Shown here: piece after piece, positions 1 through 6,161 of the stretch
Layout of the letters: each line of letters opens with the position of its first letter
Numbering within the stretch: the stretch's first letter is position 1
NCBI GenBank assembly: GCA_025450375.1
Contig: JANWHO010000130.1
Location: 1 to 11,067, forward strand
Direction: 5' to 3'
DNA: 11,067 nucleotides
Origin: Chloroflexota bacterium
GTDB lineage: Bacteria; Chloroflexota; UBA5177; JANWHV01
Translations under genes and position numbers: made by a program
The notes under the pieces: generated by a model
Seen by the model: only the letters and a program-made list of their open reading frames with translations
What the model was told of the DNA's origin: nothing
The model's database searches: none

Positions 1-230
1 AGGTCTTGCGCGCGGAGGGACGCCGCATTCCGGAGGACATGGCGGTCGTGGGCTTCGACGACGTGCCGCTCTCCCGCGTCACGGTGCCGCCGCTCACCAC
101 CGTGCGCATCCCCTTTGCTGATCTGGGGCGGAAAGCGGCCGATTTGGTGCTGCGGCTTACCCAGGGAAACCACGACGAGCCGGTGGCCGAAACCGTGCGG
201 TTGGAGCTTGTCCATCGGGGCACAAGCTAG
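1..230 (+). CDS. LacI-family transcriptional regulator, C-terminal fragment (5' end outside window)
   Basis: The reading frame is open from the first complete codon at base 3 and ends at TAG 228-230. The roughly 75 visible residues are the end of the periplasmic-binding-protein-like sensor domain of LacI/GalR repressors. They carry the family hallmark IPEDMAVVGFDD, then PPLTTVRIPFADLG, a helix ending LVLRLTQG, and the closing strand LELVHRG. In this family that domain binds a sugar or other small effector and controls DNA binding by an N-terminal helix-turn-helix, which lies outside the window. The effector cannot be told from this fragment. It converges on the next gene with only 18 bases between the two stop codons. 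The family call is secure; the target operon is unknown. Confidence 0.93.
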   Translation, partial: VLRAEGRRIPEDMAVVGFDDVPLSRVTVPPLTTVRIPFADLGRKAADLVLRLTQGNHDEPVAETVRLELVHRGTS

Positions 231-248
231 AGCGCCGCAAGTGAGGCG

Positions 249-635
249 TTATGCCGGCTGCCGCGATCCGCCTGGGCCGATCCCGAGTTGCTTCATCATG
301 CCCAGGGTGTCGGATTGCGCGTGATATTCCACGATCTTGCCGTCGACCACATGAAACATGTTCAACACTTCCCAGGTGGCGTGCTTGCCGGTAGGGGGCA
401 TGCCCATGAAGGCGCCCTGCATGGTGGCGCTAATGGTCATGCGCTGGGCAACCCATTCACCCTCGGCGAGTCGTATCTCGACCGTATTCCGCACGTCTGG
501 AAAGGCAGTCCAAAGTTGGCTGAAGAAGGTCTTGCTCCCGCCAAGGCCGGGGTGTGCATCAAGGAAGGCCGCGTCCTTACGGTTCATCGCTTCACCGAAT
601 GCTTGCACGATCGCGATGCTCGTTTCAGTTGACAT
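249..635 (-). CDS. SnoaL-like ester cyclase family protein
   Basis: This 128-aa protein has the small alpha+beta-barrel signature of SnoaL-like polyketide cyclase/ester cyclase proteins. Visible motifs are AFPD (44-47), LAEGEWVAQRMT (56-67), GAFMGMPPTGKH (74-85), DGKIVEYHAQSD (98-109) and QLG (116-118). Members form cone-shaped dimers with a hydrophobic pocket. Some cyclise polyketide esters, but most environmental members have no known substrate. The usual GTH before the G-F-G-x-PPTG segment reads ATMQ here, so the common His is missing, and the usual Trp before the conserved Asp is His. A cyclase reaction is therefore not assured. The ATG at 633-635 is preceded by AAAGGAG about 9 bases upstream, which supports this start. 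No polyketide genes are nearby. It lies downstream of the large regulator on the same strand, 156 bases from its stop, with a long palindrome between them. Confidence 0.85.
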   Translation of the reverse strand: MSTETSIAIVQAFGEAMNRKDAAFLDAHPGLGGSKTFFSQLWTAFPDVRNTVEIRLAEGEWVAQRMTISATMQGAFMGMPPTGKHATWEVLNMFHVVDGKIVEYHAQSDTLGMMKQLGIGPGGSRQPA

Positions 636-673
636 GCTCGCTGCTCCTTTACTACGCCACTCCTGGCCCGGTA

Positions 674-679
674 AGTATA
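674..679 (-). promoter_or_regulatory. Candidate -10 element (TATACT) upstream of the SnoaL-like gene
   Basis: On the minus strand TATACT sits about 38 bases before the SnoaL-like start codon, leaving room for a short leader with the AAAGGAG ribosome site. No convincing -35 hexamer lies 16-18 bases further upstream, where the sequence is GC-only. This is a weak candidate. If real, the SnoaL-like gene has its own promoter just downstream of the palindrome at 731-789. Confidence 0.22.
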
Positions 680-730
680 TTCTTCAGGCTCTACCGCGCC
701 GCGCACCGCGCATCTGGACGTTTCTCTCTG

Positions 731-789
731 GTAGTTCAGTGGTGTTGCAAAAGGAGTGCCGCATTCCTTTTGCAACACCACTGAACTAC
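731..789. repeat. Near-perfect 29-bp-arm palindrome between the regulator and the SnoaL-like gene
   Basis: Arm 731-759 is the reverse complement of 761-789 at 28 of 29 positions, with one centre base (760). The only mismatch is 756/764, a G/T pair: G-U wobble in plus-strand RNA, C-A in minus-strand RNA. The outer part of each arm is GTAGTTCAGTGGTG and the inner core is TTGCAAAAGGA. It begins 2 bases after the regulator's stop codon. No U-run follows on the minus strand, so it is not a typical intrinsic terminator, although so stable a hairpin could still slow polymerase or protect the regulator's 3' end. Other readings are a protein-binding operator, a MITE-like remnant of joined inverted repeats, or a mobile-element boundary. 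Related sequence occurs at 4123-4157. Confidence 0.9.
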
Positions 790-791
790 AT

Positions 792-3700
792 TCACATACG
801 TCCGTTGCCGCCGTCCGCGCCGACAAGCAGCGCCTCGGCTACCGCCGCGTCCATCGCTAGTGCCCGGCCCTGTTGCCAGGTCAAGGCAGCCGCGCTAGTG
901 CCCAATGTCGCGCGCACGCTCGCCGTCTCACGAGCGTGGCGCGGGCCGTCCACGGCGGGGACGGGCGCGCCTATTCGTTCGCGCATTTTTTCCGCCGCGC
1001 CCAGCAGCAGGCCGGCCCGGCCCGGTTGGCTCAGATTGGCGGCGACAGCGGCCAGCCCTTCAATCGCGGCGGCGATCTGGCGGGCGTTGCCGAGCTCCAG
1101 CTCCATGCCAAGGCTCGCGCGTAGCTCGGCGGCGGCTCGCGCGTGGTCGCCGTGTTCCGCCGCGATCAGGCCAAGGTTGTAGCGTACCAGCGCGATATGC
1201 GGCCGATCTCCGAGCGCCTGGGCCAAAGATTGCGCGTCTTCATAGCGCTCCGCGGCGCGGTTCGGATCCGCTTGGGCTCGCGCCACCTCGCCAAGATTGA
1301 CCAGCACTTGAATGACGCCCGCCTGGCTCCCTGATTGGCGCTTCAGGGCCAGGCTTTCCTCCAGCAGGTCTTTCGCCCAGGTGTTGTCACCCAACTCTAT
1401 CGCCAGGGTCCCGAGATTGTTCAACGCGGTGGCGAGCAAGGATGGATCACCGTGCTCTCGCGCCCGCCGGCAGCCGGTCTCATAGAGGATCCTGGCTCGC
1501 TCGAGATCACCTTGGTACTTGGTCACGTTTCCTTGATTGATCAACACGCGGACCGCGCCGCGAGTATCGCCAAGCTCGTGGAAGATCGCCAGACCTTCTT
1601 CATAGAGCACCATCGCCTGATCATACTCGCCTTGCTCGCTCGCCAGCGTACCGGCGGCGTTTAAGGCGGCGGCACGCACCGCCGAGGCGCCTGCTAAGTC
1701 ACCAGCCAGCGCCGTGCCGATCCACCGCCTGCCGTCCGCGATATGCCCGCGCACGAGGCAGAAGTGCGTGAGCGGTTCCGCGTGCGCCAGGATGACCGCG
1801 TGATCACCCGTTCGGAGCGCGCCGGCCGCAAGGGATTCCCGCAGATTGTCAATGTCGGCCTCTAGCCGGTCGAGCCACATCGCCTGGTCCGGGGTTCTGA
1901 GCGCGGCGCCTGCCCGCCGTACCTCCCGCAGAAACCATGTGCGATGCCGATCCTGGATGTCGGCGGTTTCGCCTGCCGTGAGCAGTTGCTCGCGCGCGTA
2001 CTGCCGCATCGTCTCCAACATGCCGAAGCGCCGCGCTCCCTCGTGCTCGACGGCGCGAATGAGCGAACGCGCCGAAAGCTCGTCGTGCAGCACCGAGATC
2101 CGGTCGTTCACGTCTCTCTCGTCCAAGGGCAGGTCGCCGCACACCGCCGTCGCGGCCTCCAGGGTCCAGCCGCCCGCGAATAGCGACAGCCGTCGTAAGA
2201 GCGTCTGCTCGTCGCCGGCCAGCAAGCCGTAGCTCCAGTCAATCGTCGCCTTGAGCGTCTGCTGTCGCGGGAGCGCGGTTCGACTGCCGCCCGTGAGCAG
2301 CGTGAAACAGTTGTCGAGGCGCGCGGCCACGACCTGCACCGAGAAGACGCCAAGGCGGGCCGCCGCCAGTTCGATGGCCAGCGGCAGCCCGTCTAGCCGG
2401 TGGCATATTTGCACTATCGCGGATGCGTTGGCTTCGGTGAGCGCGAAATCCGGGCGCGCGGCTCGGGCGCGGTCCACGAAAAGTCGCACGGCTTCATAGC
2501 GAGCCAGCGTGGTCAGGACTGGATTGCCGAGAGGAGGGGCGGCTAACGGTGGTACGTACCAGATCGTCTCCCCGGCAATGGCCAGCGCCTCGCGGCTGGT
2601 GGCGAGGATGCGCAGATCGGGACAGCCTCGGAGCAGCGCCATGACGATCTCGGCGCAGGCGGCGATCAGATGCTCGCAGTTGTCGAGAACTAGCAGAACC
2701 CGCCGCGATCGAAGAAACCCGCACAAGGCGCTCACGAGCGATGTACCCGCCGCCTCGCGCGGTTCCTCCAGCGTGCCCAGTGCCGCGACGATCGCCTCCG
2801 CCACCAAGGCGCCGTCGCGCAGAGCCGCCAACTCAACGAGCCAGATACCGTCCTGAAAGCGCCCGCCCAGCTTTCCCGCCGTTTCCAGGGCGAGCCGCGT
2901 CTTGCCGCAGCCACCCGGTCCGGTCAACGTGATCAGCCTGGTCTCGGAGAGGAGTGCCGCGATCTCGCCCTGCTCCCATTCGCGGCCCACGAAGCTGTTC
3001 ATCGCGGCGGGCAGGTTTCCCGACACGGGGACCGCTTCCACGCGCGATGGCGGGCGCGGCCCGCCCGCCGTACCCTCCAATGCCAGTAACCGCCCGCGCA
3101 ATTCCTCGATCTCGCTGCTTGGCTGAACCCCAAGGTCCGAATCCAGCGCCGCCGCCAGCGCCTGATACACGCGGAGGGCGTCGACCCGCCGCCCGCTTGA
3201 GGCAAGGATGCCCATCAAGGTTGCCGCCGCGCCCTCCTGGCAGGCATCATGCCGGAGCACCAAGCGCAGACACTGCTCCGCTTCCTCCAGATCGCCCGCC
3301 GATCCGCTGAGGCGCGCCAAATATAGCGCCACTTCCAGATGGCGAGCCTGTAGTTCCTCCCGGCGCGGCACCACCCACTCGGAATACGGATCGTCCGGCA
3401 AATAGGCGCCGCCATACCTGGCTAGCGCCTCCCGGCACGCGGCTCGGTCCTGTCCATGCAGGGCCGCGCGCGCGTAACGCGCGAAGACGTCAGCATCCAG
3501 CCAATCCCCACCGTCTGGATTGGAGTCAGCCGGTTCCAACACCAGCACGTCCCCCTCAAACCGGAGCATGGCGCCAGATTGGCCTGGCCAATTCAGCATC
3601 TTGCGTAGCGCATGCGTGGCGCGGTGCAGTTCGCGCGTTGCCAGCGAAAACTCGGCGTCGGGCCAGAGGGCGTCAATCACCTGCTCTCGGTGCAGGCGAT

Positions 3701-4079
3701 GTCCAGGCGCGCTCAGTAAGCAGGTGAAGAGGGCCGCTACCGGCCGCCGGCGCCAACTCGACGCGGCGATCCGTTTCCCCCCGCGAATGACCACGAATTC
3801 GCCCAGGGTCCGCACGATGAAGGCTGGTTGATTCTGCGAGAACACGCCGGGAGGCGGCTCAAGCACCACGGTACTCAGGGCCGCGCCGGCGGGTATCGAC
3901 TTGCCCAGATAGCGAGAGCGCACCCGGCCATCCTCGCGCCAGTAGGCGAACCAGTAGGGACCATGGCCGGGGCCATCGGCTTGGCAGATCGTGCAGGAAG
4001 GTTTATGGCAGCGCCGGTACTGCCGGCTATAGGTGACATGAACGTCGGCCGGCGGTCCGGTGGGCATGGCAACCCCCAA
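792..4079 (-). CDS. AfsR/SARP-like regulator: DUF6788-like, winged helix, BTAD, NB-ARC ATPase, TPR
   Basis: This 1095-residue cytoplasmic protein is a STAND-type signalling ATPase and transcription regulator. A DUF6788-like N-terminus (about 15-62) contains RRCHKPSCTIC and HGPYWFAYWREDGRVRSRYLGK; its Cys residues could bind metal. An OmpR-type winged helix follows at about 86-162, then a BTAD bacterial transcriptional activation domain at about 195-330. The NB-ARC part has FVGRE (363-367), P-loop GPGGCGKT (387-394), Walker B VLLVLDNCEHL (461-471), TSREAL (494-499) and GLPLA (564-568). TPR-like helical pairs occupy about 800-1010, with repeated A-x-x-x-N-x-G turns. In AfsR-type proteins nucleotide and partner binding control promoter activation; the ligand here is unknown. 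The TTG at 4077-4079 has a well-placed GAGAGGA; an ATG four codons in (4065-4067) is the alternative and is preceded only by a G-run. Palindromes with a shared core flank the gene. Confidence 0.92.
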   Translation of the reverse strand: MGVAMPTGPPADVHVTYSRQYRRCHKPSCTICQADGPGHGPYWFAYWREDGRVRSRYLGKSIPAGAALSTVVLEPPPGVFSQNQPAFIVRTLGEFVVIRGGKRIAASSWRRRPVAALFTCLLSAPGHRLHREQVIDALWPDAEFSLATRELHRATHALRKMLNWPGQSGAMLRFEGDVLVLEPADSNPDGGDWLDADVFARYARAALHGQDRAACREALARYGGAYLPDDPYSEWVVPRREELQARHLEVALYLARLSGSAGDLEEAEQCLRLVLRHDACQEGAAATLMGILASSGRRVDALRVYQALAAALDSDLGVQPSSEIEELRGRLLALEGTAGGPRPPSRVEAVPVSGNLPAAMNSFVGREWEQGEIAALLSETRLITLTGPGGCGKTRLALETAGKLGGRFQDGIWLVELAALRDGALVAEAIVAALGTLEEPREAAGTSLVSALCGFLRSRRVLLVLDNCEHLIAACAEIVMALLRGCPDLRILATSREALAIAGETIWYVPPLAAPPLGNPVLTTLARYEAVRLFVDRARAARPDFALTEANASAIVQICHRLDGLPLAIELAAARLGVFSVQVVAARLDNCFTLLTGGSRTALPRQQTLKATIDWSYGLLAGDEQTLLRRLSLFAGGWTLEAATAVCGDLPLDERDVNDRISVLHDELSARSLIRAVEHEGARRFGMLETMRQYAREQLLTAGETADIQDRHRTWFLREVRRAGAALRTPDQAMWLDRLEADIDNLRESLAAGALRTGDHAVILAHAEPLTHFCLVRGHIADGRRWIGTALAGDLAGASAVRAAALNAAGTLASEQGEYDQAMVLYEEGLAIFHELGDTRGAVRVLINQGNVTKYQGDLERARILYETGCRRAREHGDPSLLATALNNLGTLAIELGDNTWAKDLLEESLALKRQSGSQAGVIQVLVNLGEVARAQADPNRAAERYEDAQSLAQALGDRPHIALVRYNLGLIAAEHGDHARAAAELRASLGMELELGNARQIAAAIEGLAAVAANLSQPGRAGLLLGAAEKMRERIGAPVPAVDGPRHARETASVRATLGTSAAALTWQQGRALAMDAAVAEALLVGADGGNGRM

Positions 4080-4306
4080 ATGATTCCTCTCAGCCTACCA
4101 CAAAGCGGGCCTTGGATGGCCATTGCAAAAGAGCCGCTGCTAGTTCTTTTGCAACACGCGGTCCATTTCAAGAGAAGCGGTGGGCGCGAGGCGCCGAATC
4201 CGCCGCGGCAGCCTGCCCAACTATCGTGAATGAGCCGGCACGGTACCCGAGAGCGACAAGCGGGTCCACCGCGGGATGCCCGGTGGTGAAGGAGGAGGAT
4301 ACGCCC
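4080..4306. other. Divergent intergenic region between the regulator and the plus-strand gene run
   Basis: These 227 bases must hold promoters for both directions. A TTGAAA (minus strand, 4166-4171) is a possible -35 for the regulator, but no good -10 follows at normal spacing. On the plus strand no convincing promoter pair was found. Besides the palindrome at 4123-4154, there are short GC stems at about 4184-4196 (GGCGC/GCGCC) and 4266-4286 (CCACCG/CGGTGG). The latter ends just before the strong ribosome site of the 75-aa gene and could affect its exposure. Confidence 0.5.
4123..4154. repeat. 12-bp-arm palindrome upstream of the regulator, related to the one at 731-789
   Basis: Arms 4123-4134 and 4143-4154 pair over 12 positions with one G/T wobble (4133/4144) and an 8-base loop. 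The core is TTGCAAAAGA...TCTTTTGCAA. The right arm continues as CTTTTGCAACAC, the same 12 bases found in the right arm of the palindrome at 731-789. It lies about 44 bases upstream of the regulator's TTG start and about 150 bases upstream of the divergent 75-aa gene, so it could be an operator for either. It could also be the second boundary of a mobile unit carrying the regulator. Confidence 0.8.
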
Positions 4307-4534
4307 ATGCGGTACGACTCCTTCAGGCTGCGGGTCTGGCGCGGCACGCGGCACGACCGCGTGCAATGGTCGGCCCGGCTTGAGGGATTACAGGACGGAG
4401 TGGAGCTTACGTTCAACTCGCCCATGGCGCTGTTCGAGCATCTGCGGGTGCTGCTCGATCCCGATCAGCCGAACAATCCAGGCGCCGGGGACCATCACGG
4501 GATAGATCGACCTGACCAGCAATCCGACCAGTAA
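4307..4534 (+). CDS. Small conserved-type hypothetical protein (75 aa)
   Basis: The ATG at 4307-4309 has a strong GGAGGAGG about 8 bases upstream, whereas a longer in-frame start at 4112 would run through the palindrome region and has no such site, so the short form is chosen. The protein opens MRYDSFRLRVWRG, continues WSARLEGLQDGVELTF and a helix MALFEHLRVLLD, and ends in a polar tail rich in Asp, Gln, His and Pro that looks disordered. There is no signal peptide or membrane segment. From memory, short proteins with an opening of the type F-x-x-R-x-W followed by a beta hairpin and a helix are common in Chloroflexota next to exported or regulatory genes; their function is unknown. It is 19 bases from the next gene and very probably co-transcribed with it. 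Confidence 0.75.
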   Translation: MRYDSFRLRVWRGTRHDRVQWSARLEGLQDGVELTFNSPMALFEHLRVLLDPDQPNNPGAGDHHGIDRPDQQSDQ

Positions 4535-4553
4535 CCAGATAGGAGTCAACCAG

Positions 4554-5252
4554 ATGCGTAGAGTATCCATCACGCACGTTTCCCGGCGACTGGGGGTCAT
4601 GCTTGCGGTCGCCGTCCTGCTGTCACCGTCGCTCGCGCACGCGGCCCCGGCGCGGGTCACGCTTACCGACTTGGGCCGGATGATCGTGAAGTCACTGGCC
4701 GGCGCCAGTTCCTTTCAAGTGATGCTCGATACATCCAGCGGCGCCGGCGCCTCTTCCTCAAGGCAACATATCACGGAATACTTTGTCCGGCGCGGTAACG
4801 GTTTTGTCGTGTATGCCCAACTGACCATGAACGGCAAAACGTCGACCATGGTCGATACCGGCAAACATCTATGCATGCGCCCGAGCACCACCTCGGCCTG
4901 GAATTGCACCTACCCGACCTCGCTCGCGACAAGGTTCTTGTCCAGTACCGACATCGCCAACACACTCAAATCGTCGGGTACCAGTATGCAAAACATCACG
5001 GACGCCGGCGCGAAAACCGTTCAAGGCCAGTCCTGCCTCGGCTACAACTTTACCGCGATCTCGAAGTTGATTCACTTCACGGGGCACGGCGTCTATTGGT
5101 TCTCGACCGCGACCGGGCGGATAGTCGAGATGACCGAGGTAGGTTCGATTGCTGTTACCGCGGGAACCCGAGGTGTCGTCTCCACCACGACGGTGGTGTA
5201 TAGCCGGTGGAACGACCCCAGCATCAAGCTCCCCGCCGTGCCCGCGTCGTAG
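4554..5252 (+). CDS. Secreted protein of unknown function (232 aa, possible LppX/LolA-like beta fold)
   Basis: A clear Sec signal peptide is present: basic MRRVSITHVSRRLG, hydrophobic core to about residue 25, and a likely cleavage site AHA|AP near 30. There is no lipobox Cys, so it should be released or wall-associated rather than lipid-anchored. The mature part alternates strands, with ITEYFVRRGNGFVVYAQL, TSTMVDTGKHLCM and GVYWFSTATGRIVEMTEV. The order helix, long antiparallel sheet, then a WFSTATGRIVEM strand is reminiscent of LppX/LprG or LolA-type lipid-carrier folds, but this is a shape-level guess. Cys residues at 107, 118 and 161 allow a disulfide. The ATG follows TAGGAG by 8 bases. 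It belongs to the run of four plus-strand genes of which three are exported. Confidence 0.8.
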   Translation: MRRVSITHVSRRLGVMLAVAVLLSPSLAHAAPARVTLTDLGRMIVKSLAGASSFQVMLDTSSGAGASSSRQHITEYFVRRGNGFVVYAQLTMNGKTSTMVDTGKHLCMRPSTTSAWNCTYPTSLATRFLSSTDIANTLKSSGTSMQNITDAGAKTVQGQSCLGYNFTAISKLIHFTGHGVYWFSTATGRIVEMTEVGSIAVTAGTRGVVSTTTVVYSRWNDPSIKLPAVPAS

Positions 5253-5315
5253 ATACCTTCCGGCACACCACGATATTCGTGCCGCATCTTTCGGCGCGGG
5301 AAGAGGAAAAGATCG

Positions 5316-6083
5316 ATGGATCAGGTCAAAATGCTGGAACGCCGTCTGGAGCAACTGGAAGCGGAACTGGCGGGGATGCGACGCCGGAATGGGCGCGCCG
5401 GGCTACTCTCCCGTGTGCTCGGATGCTGTACCGTCGCTGCCTTCACGGGAGCGCTGGCCCTGGGGACGGCGTCCGCCGCCACGCCTCCCAAAACTCTCAC
5501 CGTCAAAGCGCCCTTCCAGGTCGTGGACGACTCGGGCAACGTGGTGATGTTGGTCAACGCCGGCGGCATCCGCTTTAAGAGCGGTGGTCAAACGGTGTCG
5601 GGGCTGGGCGGAAACTCGACTACGGGGGGCATCATTTGCACCTACGGCCCCGCGGGCAGTACGAATGGGTGCCTGAGCAGCATGGCCGATGGCGGGAGCC
5701 AATTGCAGGTGGGGTTGCCCGGCGGTAGTCATGTACAGGTGGGCGGCGCTGCCACCGGCAATATGGGTATGCGCGTGTACAAGGGCCAGAAAGAGTTGGC
5801 TTTCCTCGGCGCCGTCGCCACGGGCGGCGAAGCGGCGTTCTACAAGACCGATGGGGACAACCCCGCCACCACCCTGGGCGCGGGACCGGCCGGCGGTTAC
5901 CTGCAGTTGCAACAACAGAACCTCAGCCCAGTCGCCGTACTCGCGGAGGATGCCGGCGGCGGCTACTTTGCCCTCACCAACAAGCAAGGGATCGCTCGCG
6001 TCGAGGCCGGCATCCTCGGGGGCGATCAGGGCGTCGTGCGCGCCTTTGGGCCGGCCGGATTCAACTTTATCTCTGGACGCTAA
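5316..6083 (+). CDS. Membrane-anchored surface protein with N-terminal coiled coil and Gly-rich beta repeats
   Basis: This 255-aa protein begins with a short amphipathic coiled coil (about 3-20, KMLERRLEQLEAELAG), a basic patch RRRNGR, and a hydrophobic segment at about 30-54. That layout suits a type II signal-anchor, or a signal peptide cut near ASA|A. The exported part is Gly/Ala-rich and built from short strand-turn units such as FQVVDDSGNVVMLVNAGGIRF, AFLGAVATGGEAAFYKT and GGYFALTNKQGIARVEAGI, recalling beta-helical or tail-fibre-like repeats. No catalytic motif is visible. The start ATG is preceded by AAGAGGAAAAG. It sits 63 bases after the 232-aa gene and 78 before the 646-aa gene, so the proteins may work at the same surface. 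Function unknown; oligomerisation through the N-terminal coil is an inference. Confidence 0.78.
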   Translation: MDQVKMLERRLEQLEAELAGMRRRNGRAGLLSRVLGCCTVAAFTGALALGTASAATPPKTLTVKAPFQVVDDSGNVVMLVNAGGIRFKSGGQTVSGLGGNSTTGGIICTYGPAGSTNGCLSSMADGGSQLQVGLPGGSHVQVGGAATGNMGMRVYKGQKELAFLGAVATGGEAAFYKTDGDNPATTLGAGPAGGYLQLQQQNLSPVAVLAEDAGGGYFALTNKQGIARVEAGILGGDQGVVRAFGPAGFNFISGR

Positions 6084-6161
6084 CGATTCGCTCGGATAGA
6101 GAAGTCTATTCTACCGGTACAGTTGCCTGGCCGATTCTTGCCAGAGAAAGTAGTTACGCAC

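Noticed and set aside
731..745. GTAGTTCAGTGGT resembles the D-arm of a tRNA
   Set aside because: No acceptor stem, anticodon arm or T-loop follows; the sequence folds back on its own complement instead.
731..789. Palindrome as a standard intrinsic terminator
   Set aside because: The stem is much too long and no U-run follows on either strand; I keep it as a repeat with open function.
358..1182. 274-codon plus-strand open frame
   Set aside because: It runs antisense through the SnoaL-like gene, the palindrome and the regulator's TPR end; its translation is Ala/Ser/Arg-rich and low in complexity.
4112..4306. Longer N-terminus for the 75-aa protein
   Set aside because: The extension covers the divergent promoter region and palindrome, lacks a good ribosome site and has no protein-like pattern; GGAGGAGG supports the start at 4307.
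6094..6110. Small hairpin ATAGA-GAAG-TCTAT between the 255-aa and 646-aa genes
   Set aside because: A 5-bp AT-rich stem is too weak to call a terminator and common by chance.
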